Assembly: GCF_025837095.1 (NCBI RefSeq)
Contig: NZ_CP107551.1
Span: forward strand, 1,594,352 to 1,658,351
Reading direction: 5' to 3'
DNA length: 64,000 nucleotides
Source: Rhodococcus sp. Z13
GTDB taxonomy: Bacteria; Actinomycetota; Actinomycetes; Mycobacteriales; Mycobacteriaceae
The stretch's first letter is position 1. Every line of letters begins with the position of its first letter. Below the pieces are notes generated by a model. The model ran no database searches and had not been told where the DNA came from. It was given only the letters and a program-made list of their open reading frames with translations. Made by a program: the position numbers and the translations under genes. This document shows positions 21,152 through 36,667 of this stretch, one piece after another.

Positions 21152-21712
21152 ATGGCTGACAGCATCCTGATTCTCGCGTCGGAGGCGGAGGACCAGAATC
21201 CTCTCCTCCCCGCGACATACGACATCGTCTGGTCGCTGGTCGCCCTGATCCTCGTCGGATTCGTCTTCTGGAAGTTCGTGCTTCCGATGTTCCAGAAGGT
21301 GCTCGACGAGCGTTCGGAGCTGATCGAAGGCGGCATCAAGAAGGCAGAGGAAGCTCAGGCGGAGGCTGCGGCCGCGCTCGAGCAGTACCGGGCGCAGCTC
21401 GCCGAAGCCCGCACCGAGGCGGCGCAGATCCGCGAAGAGGCCCGTGCACAGGGCCAGCAGATCATCGCCGACATGAAGGCGCAGGCCCAGGAGGAGAGCG
21501 ACCGGATCGTTGCTGCCGGCCACTCCCAGCTGCAGGCCCAGCGCCAGCAGATCGTGGCCGAGCTCCGTAGCGATCTCGGACGTAGCGCTGTCGACCTCGC
21601 CGAGAAGATCCTCGGTGAGTCGCTGGCGGACGACGTGAAGCGTGCCGGCTCGATCGATCGGTTCCTCGACGAACTCGACTCCCTCAGCGCTGACTCTGCA
21701 TCCGGAAAGTGA
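21152..21712 (+). CDS. atpF: F1Fo ATP synthase subunit b
   Basis: The 186-residue stator subunit has one N-terminal membrane helix (about 23-44) and a long charged coiled-coil ([20 protein letters not shown] onward) reaching to F1. The stop overlaps the GTG of atpH. Only one b-type gene is seen; there is no separate b' gene. Confidence 0.95.
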   Translation: MADSILILASEAEDQNPLLPATYDIVWSLVALILVGFVFWKFVLPMFQKVLDERSELIEGGIKKAEEAQAEAAAALEQYRAQLAEARTEAAQIREEARAQGQQIIADMKAQAQEESDRIVAAGHSQLQAQRQQIVAELRSDLGRSAVDLAEKILGESLADDVKRAGSIDRFLDELDSLSADSASGK

Positions 21713-22533
21713 GCACCATGTACGCAGCAAGCCGTGAGGCACTCGTCCATACGCGTTCCGCGTTGCAGTCCGCCCTGGGCTCGGGTGCCGCGACTGCCGC
21801 TGCGGCTCAGGCAGGCTCCGAACTGTTCTCGGTGGTCGAGGCGCTCGACTCTCAGCGCACCCTTCGGACCGCGCTGGCCGACGCCTCGGCCCCGGCCGCT
21901 GTTCGGGAGACCCTCGCCGAGCAGGTCTTCGGCGGCAAGGTTTCGCCTCAGACCCTCGCGACCGTGAAGGCAGCGGTGAGCCAGGACTGGTCGGCGCAGG
22001 CCGACCTGACCGACTCGCTCGTCCAGCTCGGACGCGAGGCGCTGCTGAAGGCGGCAGCGGACCAGGATCAGCTCGACACCGTCGAGGACGAACTGTTCCG
22101 TCTCGGCCGTATCGTGGCCGGAAACCCCGAGCTCGAGCAGGCGCTCTCGGATCGCGGCACCGCGGCTTCGGCCAAGCGTGATCTGCTGACCCGTCTGCTG
22201 TACGGCAAGGTGACCGCAGTCACCGAGGCGCTGGCGGTCCACGCGGTCGGTCGGTTGAAGCAGGCTCCGGCCGAGACGTTCGACGAACTGTCGGCGCTCG
22301 CCGCCACCCAGCGGGATCGTGCCGTCGCGCACGTCCGCAGTGCGGCGCCTCTGAATGCGCAGCAGGAGGAGCGGCTCACCGCGACCCTGTCGCGCGTCTA
22401 CGGGAAGCCTGTGACGGTGCACGTCGAGGTCGATCCCGAGCTTCTCAGTGGATTGGTCGTCCGGGTGGGCGACGAGGTCATCGACGGTAGTGCCGCGGGT
22501 CGCCTCGCTGCAGTGCGCAAGAGCCTCACGTAG
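21709..22533 (+). CDS. atpH: F1Fo ATP synthase subunit delta
   Basis: The 274-residue subunit links the stator to the top of F1. It is longer than the ~177 residues of E. coli delta, as in other actinobacteria, but lacks the N-terminal b' segment of the ~446-residue mycobacterial b-delta fusion. The C-terminal [27 protein letters not shown] signature (read in two halves) is clear. GTG 21709 overlaps the atpF stop; ATG 21718 is an alternative. Confidence 0.94.
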   Translation: MSTMYAASREALVHTRSALQSALGSGAATAAAAQAGSELFSVVEALDSQRTLRTALADASAPAAVRETLAEQVFGGKVSPQTLATVKAAVSQDWSAQADLTDSLVQLGREALLKAAADQDQLDTVEDELFRLGRIVAGNPELEQALSDRGTAASAKRDLLTRLLYGKVTAVTEALAVHAVGRLKQAPAETFDELSALAATQRDRAVAHVRSAAPLNAQQEERLTATLSRVYGKPVTVHVEVDPELLSGLVVRVGDEVIDGSAAGRLAAVRKSLT

Positions 22534-22593
22534 TCCACTACCGAACACACACATAGATCTTTTCGAAGACCAGATACCGAGAGCAGGAAGAAC

Positions 22594-24237
22594 ATGGCGG
22601 AGCTGACGATCTCCTCCGACGAGATCCGTAGCGCGATTGACAACTACACCGCGAGCTACTCCCCGGAGGCCTCCCGCGAGGAGGTCGGCGTGGTCGTCGA
22701 CACCAGTGACGGCATTGCGCACATCAGCGGTCTGCCGTCGGCGATGGCCAACGAGCTGCTGGAGTTCCCGGGCGGCGTTCTCGGCGTGGCCCTCAACCTC
22801 GAGGCCACCGAGATCGGCGCCGTTATCCTGGGCGACTTCCAGACCATCCAGGAGGGCCAGGAGGTCAAGCGGACCGGCGACGTTCTGTCGGTGCCGGTGA
22901 GCGACAACTTCCTCGGCCGCGTCGTGAACCCCCTCGGCCAGCCGATCGACGGCCTCGGCGACATCGAAGCCGACGAGACCCGCGCCCTCGAGCTGCAGGC
23001 CGCCACCGTGCTGCAGCGCCAGCCGGTCGAGGAGCCCCTCCAGACGGGCATCAAGGCCATCGACGCGATGACCCCGATCGGCCGCGGTCAGCGCCAGCTC
23101 GTGATCGGCGACCGCAAGACGGGTAAGACCGCGGTCTGCATCGACGCGATCCTGAACCAGAAGGCCAACTGGGAGACCGGCGACCCGAAGCAGCAGGTCC
23201 GCTGCATCTACGTCGCGATCGGTCAGAAGGGCTCGACCATCGCGGGCGTCAAGAAGGCCCTCGAGGACCACGGCGCGATGGAGTACACCACCATCGTCGC
23301 GGCTCCGGCCTCCGACTCCGCCGGCTTCAAGTGGCTCGCCCCCTACACCGGCTCGGCCCTCGGCCAGCACTGGATGTACCAGGGCAAGCACGTCCTGATC
23401 GTGTTCGACGACCTGACCAAGCAGGCCGAGGCCTACCGCGCCATCTCGCTGCTGCTGCGTCGTCCGCCGGGCCGCGAGGCATACCCCGGCGACGTGTTCT
23501 ACCTGCACTCGCGTCTGCTGGAGCGCTCCGCCAAGCTCTCCGACGAGCTCGGTGGCGGCTCGCTGACCGCTCTGCCGATCATCGAGACCAAGGCGAACGA
23601 CGTGTCGGCCTACATCCCGACCAACGTCATCTCCATCACCGACGGCCAGGTCTTCCTCGAGTCCGACCTGTTCAACAAGGGCGTCCGCCCCGCCATCAAC
23701 GTCGGTATCTCGGTCTCCCGAGTCGGTGGTGCCGCCCAGACCAAGGGCATGAAGAAGGTCTCCGGTTCGCTGCGTCTGGAGCTCGCGCAGTTCCGTGAGC
23801 TCGAGGGCTTCGCCGCCTTCGCGTCCGACCTCGACGCCGCCTCGAAGGCCCAGCTCGAGCGCGGCCAGCGTCTCGTCGAGCTGCTGAAGCAGGACCAGTA
23901 CTCGCCGATTGCGGTCGAGGACCAGATCGTGTCGATCTTCCTCGCCGGTGAAGGTGTCTTCGACTCCGTTCCCGTCGAGGACGTGCGCCGCTTCGAGGCC
24001 GAGCTGCTCGAGGATCTGCACCGCAACGCCGCAGGCGTCTACGAGCAGATCGCCGGCGGCAAGGCGCTGTCCGACGAGTCGATCGAGGCTCTGCACGCTG
24101 CGACCGCCAAGTTCAAGGAGGGCTTCATCGCCTCCGACGGCAGCCGCGTCGTGAACGAGGCCGAGGCGGCTCCGCTCGACGCCGACGAGGTCGCGCAGGA
24201 GCAGGTCTCCGTCAAGCGCACCACCGTTCGCAAGTGA
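22594..24237 (+). CDS. atpA: F1Fo ATP synthase subunit alpha
   Basis: The 547-residue subunit carries the regulatory nucleotide sites of F1. The P-loop is [10 protein letters not shown], and the alpha signature [17 protein letters not shown] is present. The C-terminal tail extends past the E. coli protein ([17 protein letters not shown]), like the mycobacterial tail that restrains ATP hydrolysis; whether it does so here is inference. GCAGGAAG precedes ATG 22594. Confidence 0.97.
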   Translation: MAELTISSDEIRSAIDNYTASYSPEASREEVGVVVDTSDGIAHISGLPSAMANELLEFPGGVLGVALNLEATEIGAVILGDFQTIQEGQEVKRTGDVLSVPVSDNFLGRVVNPLGQPIDGLGDIEADETRALELQAATVLQRQPVEEPLQTGIKAIDAMTPIGRGQRQLVIGDRKTGKTAVCIDAILNQKANWETGDPKQQVRCIYVAIGQKGSTIAGVKKALEDHGAMEYTTIVAAPASDSAGFKWLAPYTGSALGQHWMYQGKHVLIVFDDLTKQAEAYRAISLLLRRPPGREAYPGDVFYLHSRLLERSAKLSDELGGGSLTALPIIETKANDVSAYIPTNVISITDGQVFLESDLFNKGVRPAINVGISVSRVGGAAQTKGMKKVSGSLRLELAQFRELEGFAAFASDLDAASKAQLERGQRLVELLKQDQYSPIAVEDQIVSIFLAGEGVFDSVPVEDVRRFEAELLEDLHRNAAGVYEQIAGGKALSDESIEALHAATAKFKEGFIASDGSRVVNEAEAAPLDADEVAQEQVSVKRTTVRK

Positions 24238-24285
24238 GCGGGGAATCCATGACCCAGCGTCCAGTGAAGGGAGTGTGATCGACGA

Positions 24286-25269
24286 ATGGCGAGTTTGCGC
24301 GAGCTGCGCTCACGGATCAAGTCGGTCAACTCGACCAAGAAGATCACCAAGGCGCAGGAACTGATCGCGACGTCGCGGATCACGAAGGCCCAGGCCCGAG
24401 TGGCAGCGTCCAAGCCGTACGCCGAGGAGATCACCAAGGTGCTCTCCGAGCTGGCGAGCGCGTCGGCCTCGTTGGATCACCCCCTGCTCAACGAGCGTGA
24501 GAACCCCAAGCGTGCCGCCATCCTGGTCGTGACCAGCGACCGCGGTATGGCCGGCGGGTACAACTCCAACGTCCTCAAGGAAGCCGAGGAGCTGCGACAG
24601 CTCCTCGTCAGCGAGGGCAAGGAGCCCGTGCTCTACGTGATGGGCGGCAAGGGCCTCGGCTACTACACCTTCCGTGAGCGGAAGGTGGCCGGTGCCTGGA
24701 CGGGATTCTCCCAGGATCCCCGGTACACGGACGCCGCGAAGGCGAGCCGTCACCTGGTCGAGCTGTTCATGGCGGGTTCGGGCGCCGAGGTGCCCGCCCC
24801 CAACGGTGAAGGCACCGTGGAGGGCGTCGACGAGTTGCACATCGTCTACACCCGCTTCGTGTCGATGCTGACGCAGACCCCCGAGGTCCGCCGGATGGCT
24901 CCGCTCGAGGTGAACATCACCGAGGAGGAGATCGACCTCGGTGAGGACATGCTCACCGACGGGCACCGGGCCACGGGCAACGAGGGGCCGCAGCCGGTGT
25001 ACAACTTCGAGCCGGAGGCCGGAACTCTGCTCGAGGCTCTCCTGCCGAAGTACATCAGCACCCGTATCTACGCGGCGCTGCTGGAAGCGGCGGCCTCCGA
25101 GTCGGCAGCGCGTCGTACCGCCATGAAGGCCGCGACGGACAATGCCACGGAACTGGTGAACACCCTCAGCCGTCAGGCGAACCAGGCCCGCCAGGCCCAG
25201 ATCACCCAGGAAATCAGCGAGATCGTCGGCGGTGCCGGTGCGCTCGCCTCGAGTGCAGGAAGTGACTGA
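24286..25269 (+). CDS. atpG: F1Fo ATP synthase subunit gamma
   Basis: The 327-residue central stalk has the N-terminal coil [20 protein letters not shown] and the C-terminal coil [20 protein letters not shown]. An insert near residues 165-220 ([20 protein letters not shown], then [17 protein letters not shown]) is where actinobacterial gamma subunits carry an extra loop linked to low hydrolysis. The start ATG 24286 lies 48 nt after atpA. Confidence 0.96.
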   Translation: MASLRELRSRIKSVNSTKKITKAQELIATSRITKAQARVAASKPYAEEITKVLSELASASASLDHPLLNERENPKRAAILVVTSDRGMAGGYNSNVLKEAEELRQLLVSEGKEPVLYVMGGKGLGYYTFRERKVAGAWTGFSQDPRYTDAAKASRHLVELFMAGSGAEVPAPNGEGTVEGVDELHIVYTRFVSMLTQTPEVRRMAPLEVNITEEEIDLGEDMLTDGHRATGNEGPQPVYNFEPEAGTLLEALLPKYISTRIYAALLEAAASESAARRTAMKAATDNATELVNTLSRQANQARQAQITQEISEIVGGAGALASSAGSD

Positions 25270-26724
<1,455 letters not shown>

Positions 26725-26730
26725 GCCATC

Positions 26731-27099
26731 GTGGCTGAGATGAGCGTGGACATCGTTGCCGTCGAGGAACGCGTGTGGTCCGGAACGGCGACTCTCGTCA
26801 CCGCCCAGACCACCGAGGGCGAGATCGGCATCATGCCCGGTCACGAGCCCGTGCTCGGCCAGCTCGTCGAGGGCGGCGTCGTGTCCGTGAAGACCACCGA
26901 CGGTGAGCGGATCGTCATGGCAGTCCATGGCGGTTTCCTCTCGGTGACCTCGTCGACCGTCAGGGTGCTCGCCGAGGCCGCCGACCGCGTGGAGGACATC
27001 GACGTCGAGGCAGCCAAGTCGACTCTCGCCGAGGGAAGCGCGGACGAGTCGGAGATCGCAGCGGCCCGTGGCCGCCTGCGGGCTGTCGAACGAGCCTGA
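26731..27099 (+). CDS. atpC: F1Fo ATP synthase subunit epsilon
   Basis: The 122-residue subunit has the N-terminal beta-barrel ([31 protein letters not shown]) and a short C-terminal part of about 35 residues, as in mycobacteria, in place of the longer two-helix inhibitory domain of E. coli (138 residues). GTG 26731 starts 6 nt after atpD. Confidence 0.95.
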   Translation: MAEMSVDIVAVEERVWSGTATLVTAQTTEGEIGIMPGHEPVLGQLVEGGVVSVKTTDGERIVMAVHGGFLSVTSSTVRVLAEAADRVEDIDVEAAKSTLAEGSADESEIAAARGRLRAVERA

Positions 27100-27138
27100 T
27101 CGTCGAACAACGAGAAGCCGCGACGGAGCCGACGAGCA

Positions 27139-27573
27139 GTGTCACCTGGATTCCTGATTCTGAACATCCTCGTGATACTGCTCGCGGTTGCCGTCGCGGC
27201 TTTGTTGTATCGCGTCTTCACCCTGCGCGGCGGGGGTACCGCCGCGATCCTGCGAGTGATGCCACAGAACGACGGTGCCGGCTGGCGGCACGGGATCGTT
27301 CGATACGGCGACAACACGCTCGCGTTCTACAAGCTGTCGAGCCTTCGGCCCGGACCCGACGTGCGACTGTCCCGCCAGGGCATCGACGTGCGTTCGCGGC
27401 GCAAGCCGGAAGGCAGTGAATTCGACATCATGACCGAGGACATCGTGATCCTCGATGTCGTCGACCGCGACGACTCCTACGAGATCGCGTTCGACAGCGG
27501 CGCTTTGATGGCCTTCCTGTCCTGGGTCGAGTCCAGGCCGTCCGGCCGATCGCAGCGCCGCCGCCCCATCTAG
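27139..27573 (+). CDS. DUF2550 single-pass membrane protein
   Basis: The 144-residue protein has one N-terminal membrane helix (about 4-25) and a cytoplasmic beta-rich domain with WRHGIVRYGDNTLAFYKLSS and SRQGIDVRSRRKPEG, matching the DUF2550 family (Rv1312 in M. tuberculosis), which always follows atpC in this group. Function is unknown; a role with the ATP synthase is only guilt by position. GTG 27139 lies 39 nt after atpC. It ends 9 bp from the convergent adenosyltransferase gene. Confidence 0.85.
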   Translation: MSPGFLILNILVILLAVAVAALLYRVFTLRGGGTAAILRVMPQNDGAGWRHGIVRYGDNTLAFYKLSSLRPGPDVRLSRQGIDVRSRRKPEGSEFDIMTEDIVILDVVDRDDSYEIAFDSGALMAFLSWVESRPSGRSQRRRPI

Positions 27574-27582
27574 AGGGCTATC

Positions 27583-28155
27583 TCACGCGCCCGCTCCGGG
27601 CTTCCACAACACGTCACCCTCCGGATTGGTGATCCGGCTGAGGATGAACAGCAGGTCCGAGAGCCGGTTCAGGTACTTGGCCGGCAACACGTTCGTGTCG
27701 TCCGGATACGCGGCCACCGCCGCCCATGCCGACCGCTCCGCCCGCCGGGCGACCGTGCGGGCCGTGTGCAGCAGCGCCGCCGCCGGGGTTCCGCCCGGGA
27801 GGATGAACGACTTCAGAGGTTCGAGTTCCTCGTTGAACTCGTCGCACCAGCCCTCGAGCCGGTCGATGTACTGCTGCGTGATCCGCAACGGGGGATACTT
27901 CGGGTTCTCGACCACCGGGGTGGACAGGTCGGCCCCGGCGTCGAAGAGATCGTTCTGGATCTGCCGCAGGACCGGGACGATCCGTTCCGGGATCGACCCC
28001 AGCGCGAGAGCGACACCGATCGCCGCGTTGGTCTCGTCGCAGTCGGCGTAGGCGATCAGGCGAGGGTCGTTCTTCGACACCCGGGAGAAGTCGCTGAGCC
28101 CGGTGGTTCCGTCGTCTCCGGTGCGCGTGTAGATCCGTGTGAGGTGGACTGCCAT
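27583..28155 (-). CDS. PduO-type ATP:cob(I)alamin adenosyltransferase
   Basis: The 190-residue protein makes adenosylcobalamin from cob(I)alamin and ATP. It has the PduO motifs [17 protein letters not shown] (ATP loop), [42 protein letters not shown] and [10 protein letters not shown]. It matches Rv1314c by position. ATG 28155 is preferred because a TACCGT -10 lies 7 nt before it; GTG 28164 would add three residues. Adenosylcobalamin serves methylmalonyl-CoA mutase, whose pathway partner epimerase is encoded at 41999. Confidence 0.92.
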   Translation of the reverse strand: MAVHLTRIYTRTGDDGTTGLSDFSRVSKNDPRLIAYADCDETNAAIGVALALGSIPERIVPVLRQIQNDLFDAGADLSTPVVENPKYPPLRITQQYIDRLEGWCDEFNEELEPLKSFILPGGTPAAALLHTARTVARRAERSAWAAVAAYPDDTNVLPAKYLNRLSDLLFILSRITNPEGDVLWKPGAGA

Positions 28156-28162
28156 GGCCGTC

Positions 28163-28168
28163 ACGGTA
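28163..28168 (-). promoter_or_regulatory. -10 element TACCGT, leaderless adenosyltransferase transcript
   Basis: On the minus strand TACCGT ends 7 nt before ATG 28155. Only 57 bp separate this start from murA, whose own -10 lies at 28199. Confidence 0.5.
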
Positions 28169-28198
28169 CCGGCTCTGCTGTTCCCACGGTCACGCCGT

Positions 28199-28204
28199 TA
28201 CGCT
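28199..28204 (+). promoter_or_regulatory. -10 element TACGCT, leaderless murA transcript
   Basis: TACGCT ends 8 nt before GTG 28213. No ribosome site is visible between them. Confidence 0.5.
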
Positions 28205-28212
28205 GTGACGTT

Positions 28213-29493
28213 GTGAGTGAACGCTTTCTTGTCACAGGTGGGAACCGGCTTGCCGGCGACGTCGTCGTCGGCGGTGCCAAGAACAGCGTGCTCAAGCTGA
28301 TGGCGGCCGCATTGCTGGCCGAGGGGACCACGACGATCTCCAACTGCCCCGACATCCTCGACGTGCCGCTCATGGCGGACGTCCTGCGTGGTCTCGGCTG
28401 CGAGGTTGAGCTCGAGGGCGACGTCGTCCGCATCACCACGCCCGCACGCCCCGATCACCGCGCCGATTTCGCCGCGGTCCGGCAGTTCCGGGCGTCGGTG
28501 TGTGTGCTCGGACCTCTCGTTGCGCGATGCCGCAAGGCCGTGGTCGCCCTGCCCGGGGGAGACGCGATCGGCTCGCGACCCCTCGACATGCACCAGGCCG
28601 GCCTCCGGTTGCTCGGTGCGCAGTCGTCGATCGAGCACGGATGCGTCGTCGCCGAGGCCGACGATCTGCACGGCGCCCCCATCCGGCTGGCGTTCCCGTC
28701 GGTGGGTGCCACCGAGAACATCCTCATGGCGGCGGTCCTCGCGAAGGGGGACACCACCATCGACAACGCCGCCCGCGAACCCGAGATCGTCGATCTGTGC
28801 AACATGCTCGTACGCATGGGCGCCAAGATCTCCGGCGCGGGGTCCACGACCCTGCGCATCTCCGGCGTTCCGGAACTCCACCCGACCGAGCATCGGTGCA
28901 TCGGCGACCGTATCGTCGCCGCGACGTGGGGTATCGCCGCGGTCATGACACGAGGGGAGATGTCGGTGCGCGGGGTGAACCCGAAGCATCTGACCCTCGT
29001 CCTCGACAAGCTGCGCAGCGCCGGTGCCGAGGTGACGCCGCTGCCCGACGGATTCCACGTGGAGCAGAAGGACCGGCCCCGGGCCGTCAACTTCGCGACG
29101 CTGCCGTATCCGGGTTTCCCGACCGACCTGCAGCCGATGGCGATCGGTCTCGCGGCTATCGCCGACGGCACGTCGATGATCACCGAGAACGTCTTCGAGG
29201 CGCGGTTCCGCTTCGTGGAGGAGATGGTGCGGCTCGGCGCGGATGCCCGGACCGACGGTCACCACGCAGTCATCCGTGGTGTGGAGCAGTTGTCGAGTGC
29301 ACCCGTGTGGGCATCCGACATCCGCGCCGGTGCCGGCCTCGTGCTCGCCGGCCTCTGCGCCGACGGGGTCACGGAAGTGCACGACGTCTACCACATCGAT
29401 CGCGGTTACCCGCGGTTCGTCGAGATCCTCCAGGAGCTCGGGGGACGGATCGAACGCGTGGAGGTCGACGAGGACCGGCTCCTGCCACGCTGA
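28213..29493 (+). CDS. murA: UDP-GlcNAc 1-carboxyvinyltransferase with Asp117 in place of catalytic Cys
   Basis: The 426-residue enzyme transfers enolpyruvate to UDP-GlcNAc, the first committed peptidoglycan step. It has [19 protein letters not shown] at the N-terminus and [14 protein letters not shown] before the active loop. In that loop the usual Cys (GGCTIG in E. coli, Cys115) is Asp117 ([10 protein letters not shown], codon at 28561-28563), exactly as in M. tuberculosis MurA. Fosfomycin works by alkylating that Cys, so intrinsic target-level resistance is expected. GTG 28213 is the start. The rRNA operon follows, as in mycobacteria. Confidence 0.97.
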   Translation: MSERFLVTGGNRLAGDVVVGGAKNSVLKLMAAALLAEGTTTISNCPDILDVPLMADVLRGLGCEVELEGDVVRITTPARPDHRADFAAVRQFRASVCVLGPLVARCRKAVVALPGGDAIGSRPLDMHQAGLRLLGAQSSIEHGCVVAEADDLHGAPIRLAFPSVGATENILMAAVLAKGDTTIDNAAREPEIVDLCNMLVRMGAKISGAGSTTLRISGVPELHPTEHRCIGDRIVAATWGIAAVMTRGEMSVRGVNPKHLTLVLDKLRSAGAEVTPLPDGFHVEQKDRPRAVNFATLPYPGFPTDLQPMAIGLAAIADGTSMITENVFEARFRFVEEMVRLGADARTDGHHAVIRGVEQLSSAPVWASDIRAGAGLVLAGLCADGVTEVHDVYHIDRGYPRFVEILQELGGRIERVEVDEDRLLPR

Positions 29494-29846
29494 CGGTCCT
29501 GTCGGCAGCCGATTCCAGTATGTGTCGGGGCTCACGAAAGGTGGGTTTGCTGCGGATGCCAAGTCCGACCACCTCCGACCTGCGGATATGTCCCGGCACA
29601 ACCGCGTTGACCTGCCGATTTGTCGAGTCGTTGATCCTCGCGTAACTTATTCCAGGTCAGAGCGACACGGACACCGACCCGCTGAGACAGCGGGACAACG
29701 AGGTTGGACGAAGGCGCCTGCAAGTGTTTACGAGTCACCGATTCTTCTGGTAAGGTCGGTGGCCGCCCCGGAAAGCGTGAAGCTTCCGGATGAACAGTCA
29801 CCCCGGAGTGAACGGGCCGAAAGGTTCGGGATCGATGGTGTGTGCG

Positions 29847-29857
29847 TGTTCTTTGAG
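29847..29857 (+). promoter_or_regulatory. boxA-like antitermination element, 16S leader
   Basis: TGTTCTTTGAG closely matches the second copy before 23S (31827-31837, TGTTGTTTGAG) and mycobacterial rrn boxA. It would load the Nus antitermination complex on the nascent rRNA. Confidence 0.75.
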
Positions 29858-29858
29858 A

Positions 29859-29876
29859 ACTCAACAGTGTGCCGAT
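29859..29876 (+). other. 16S rRNA processing stem, left arm
   Basis: The 18 nt here pair fully with 31728-31745 after the 16S gene (15 Watson-Crick and 3 G-U pairs), closing a stem around the precursor of 16S rRNA, the normal RNase III target. Confidence 0.85.
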
Positions 29877-30049
29877 GAATGTCAGTGCCAAATTTTTTTG
29901 GTGCAGCCAATCCGTTTGGATGGTTGTTGCTGGACATCGCATTCTTCCGTCTGTGATGGTCCAGTGTTGAAGCTAGTTTGAGTTTTTACGCTAGTGATTT
30001 GGCTCTACGCTTATGGCTGATTACCCCTTCGGGGGGATCGAGAGTCTTT

Positions 30050-31574
<1,525 letters not shown>

Positions 31575-31727
31575 AGCACTTCTCCCGGTGAGGGTCCACA
31601 CAGGTGGATTCGTCCCGGGCAGAGACTGTTTCGTTCCCGTAGGTGGAACGGCAGGAGCTCATGGGTGGAACGCTGACAACCATCACCGTGTATGCATCAT
31701 CCAATAGTGGTGGTGTGCGGTGGTTAT

Positions 31728-31745
31728 ATCGGTGCACTGTTGGGT
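31728..31745 (+). other. 16S rRNA processing stem, right arm
   Basis: It pairs along 18 nt with 29859-29876 upstream of 16S. Confidence 0.85.
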
Positions 31746-31826
31746 CCTGAGGGAACACGCGAGTGTTTTTTCAGCGACGATGTCGGAGAAAGGTCCATTT
31801 CGGTGGAGTGAGTATTCGGTGTTGTG

Positions 31827-31837
31827 TGTTGTTTGAG
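31827..31837 (+). promoter_or_regulatory. boxA-like element before 23S
   Basis: TGTTGTTTGAG repeats the leader boxA; spacer boxA copies sustain antitermination into 23S. Confidence 0.75.
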
Positions 31838-31841
31838 AACT

Positions 31842-31855
31842 GCACAGTGGACGCG
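31842..31855 (+). other. 23S rRNA processing stem, left arm
   Basis: GCACAGTGGACGCG is the exact complement of 35007-35020 after the 23S gene, a 14-bp perfect stem. Confidence 0.85.
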
Positions 31856-31866
31856 AGCATCTTTGT

Positions 31867-34996
<3,130 letters not shown>

Positions 34997-35006
34997 GAAG
35001 GTGTTA

Positions 35007-35020
35007 CGCGTCCACTGTGC
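35007..35020 (+). other. 23S rRNA processing stem, right arm
   Basis: It is the exact complement of 31842-31855. Confidence 0.85.
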
Positions 35021-35102
35021 GGTATCTGAAACAGCACACACATCAGATGTCGGGCCCGGCGGTGTTCGGGTGGTCGATTCTGGTGCGTGAAGTTTCATAG
35101 AG

Positions 35103-35219
35103 TTACGGCGGCCATAGCGACAGGGAAACGCCCGGTCCCATTCCGAACCCGGAAGCTAAGCCTGTCTGCGCCGATGGTACTGCACTCGACAGGGTGTGGG
35201 AGAGTAGGACACCGCCGAA
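35103..35219 (+). rRNA. rrf: 5S ribosomal RNA
   Basis: TTACGGCGGCCATAGCG opens and ACACCGCCGAAC closes a 117-nt 5S, with helix I paired and the loop B/C region CCCATTCCGAACCCGGAAG conserved. It is third in the operon, 106 nt after 23S. Confidence 0.97.
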
Positions 35220-35230
35220 CACCCGTTACC

Positions 35231-35267
35231 GGAGACCCCCGACATCAGTCGGGGGTCTCCGTGTTTT
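35231..35267 (+). terminator. rRNA operon terminator
   Basis: A perfect 13-bp stem GGAGACCCCCGAC (35231-35243) with its complement (35248-35260) and an ATCA loop is followed by GTGTTTT. It closes the operon 11 nt after 5S. Confidence 0.95.
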
Positions 35268-35284
35268 CCGGGGTGGTGCGGGCC

Positions 35285-35292
35285 GGATAACG
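35285..35292. repeat. ISL3 target-site duplication, left copy
   Basis: GGATAACG directly precedes the left terminal repeat and is repeated exactly at 38003-38010 after the right end. Eight bp is the family's usual duplication. Confidence 0.92.
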
Positions 35293-35304
35293 GGCTCTTC
35301 GCAG

Positions 35305-35777
35305 TTAGCAGTGGTACTGGTGCCGGCTGGGTGCGACCCGACGTGACCGTCGAGTGCAGGCCCAGCGTACCCGGCGGCGTTGGTTCTCCGGGGTACGGAA
35401 TCCGAACGCGATGCGGCCGACGTGCTTGACGATCCGGTTGTAGCCTTCACTGCGCGCATTCGACAGGCCGGTGGTGATCGCCAGGATCATCGGTTCCTGC
35501 CACGCCGAGATGGTCGTCGCCAGCTTGCCGATCTCCGGGACCCGGCATGCCGCGCAGAACGTGTAGAACCGGTACAGTCTGTCCCGGATTTCATGGCGAA
35601 GGCCACCACGGTCGGTGCAGCGCAACACATCGCGCAGTAGTTCTTTGACGATCCATGCGGCGGCGATGTCCCCGTGCGGGTCGGCGGAGGTCAGCTTCTC
35701 GAACAGGGCCGATCGTTGTTCGTTGGTCAGGCGTTCGGAGGCCCTCAACAACCGTCGTCGATTGATCCATTCGACAT
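35305..35777 (-). pseudogene. ISL3-family transposase, C-terminal fragment
   Basis: This fragment starts at the IS3 insertion point and reads VEWINRRRLLRASERLTNEQ onward to a TAA at 35305. It carries the final catalytic glutamate region (ITTGLSNARSEGYNRIVKHV) and the conserved GFRTPENQRRRV end. Joined to 37024-37877 it rebuilds one open ISL3 transposase of normal length. Split as it is, it should be inactive. Confidence 0.9.
35774..35777. repeat. IS3 target-site duplication, left copy
   Basis: ACAT precedes the left end of the inner element and recurs at 37024-37027. Four bp fits the IS407 subgroup of IS3. Confidence 0.85.
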
Positions 35778-35806
35778 TGACTGGGCCCCATTCTGAAGTC
35801 CACCGG

Positions 35807-36667
35807 CTATGCGAGCTGTAGTTGTTGTCTACCCTCGGTCTCCAACCAGTGTGCCCGGAACGCCTCGGGTGAACGGAACCCGAGCGATCCGTGCGGCCGA
35901 TAACTGTTGTACTCGATCCGCCAATCGTCAGCAAGGACCTGCACCTCGGTCAAGGAATGGAACACCTCGCAGGCGAGGAACTCGTCCCGAAAACGCCCGT
36001 TGAACGACTCACAGATCCCGTTCTGCCACGGCGAACCCGGATCGATGAACGAGGCATCCACACCGGTGAACCGGCACCAGTCCCGCATCGCGTACGCGGT
36101 CATCTCCGTACCGTTGTCCATCCGGATATGCGCCGGTACGCGGCCGGTCTCGGCGATGATCCGCTCGAGCACCCCGATCAACTGATCCGAGGTGCAGGAC
36201 CGAAACGCCTGCGTCGCAAGGGCCTCTCGGGTGAACTCATCGACGACATTGAGGAACCGCACCTGACGGCCGTCGACCGTGGCATCGACCTGGAAGTCCA
36301 ACGCCCACATCTGGTCCGGGTACGTGGCCCGCAACCGTTGATTGCGACCCTCGCCGATCCGGCGCTTCTTGCGGACTTTGACCGGACGCCTCAAGCCTTC
36401 CTCACGCCACAATCGCTGTGTGCGTTTATGATTGACGGCCATGCCTTCTGCCCGACAGAGGGCGTGGGCTTTGCGCCAGCCCCATCGGGGATGACGGCGA
36501 GAGATCTCCCGTAATCGCTCCCGCAGGGTTCGCTCGGTCTCGGCGATGGTCGGCCGGCGGCGCTGCACCGAGCGGGATTGTCCAGCAACCTTGCAGGCAC
36601 GCCGTTCGGAAACCCCGAACCGCTCCCGCAGTACCTCCACGGCCCTGCGGCGGCGGTCCGGACTCAC
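35807..36667 (-). CDS. IS3-family transposase OrfB (DDE integrase domain)
   Basis: The frame has a HTH_21-type region (AEGMAVNHKRTQRLWREEGL) and an rve integrase core with catalytic residues in WALDFQVDATVDG (first Asp), RMDNGTEMTA (second Asp) and CESFNGRFRDEFL (Glu). It is made mainly as an OrfAB fusion of about 378 residues by -1 frameshifting at 36670-36676. The GTG at 36667 given as start is nominal. No internal stop is seen. Confidence 0.92.
   Translation of the reverse strand: MSPDRRRRAVEVLRERFGVSERRACKVAGQSRSVQRRRPTIAETERTLRERLREISRRHPRWGWRKAHALCRAEGMAVNHKRTQRLWREEGLRRPVKVRKKRRIGEGRNQRLRATYPDQMWALDFQVDATVDGRQVRFLNVVDEFTREALATQAFRSCTSDQLIGVLERIIAETGRVPAHIRMDNGTEMTAYAMRDWCRFTGVDASFIDPGSPWQNGICESFNGRFRDEFLACEVFHSLTEVQVLADDWRIEYNSYRPHGSLGFRSPEAFRAHWLETEGRQQLQLA

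Larger units (their letters stand above)
29494..30049 (+). promoter_or_regulatory. rRNA operon promoter and leader region
   Basis: This 556-bp stretch has no credible gene. TTACGA (29728-29733), a 17-nt spacer and TAAGGT (29751-29756) form the best promoter; TTGTCG (29620-29625), 17 nt, TAACTT (29643-29648) is a second candidate upstream. The leader then carries boxA (29847-29857), one arm of the 16S processing stem (29859-29876) and a UUCG-loop hairpin near 30023-30036, just before the 16S gene. Confidence 0.75.

Noticed and set aside
21355-24096. A 913-codon open frame on the minus strand across the ATP synthase genes, and similar giants at 24310-26928, 5070-6806, 46696-49176 and 49140-51185
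   Set aside because: They are exact antisense shadows of atpFHA, atpGDC, argS, glgB and glgE. High GC leaves alternate frames open; the sequences are low-complexity and match no family.
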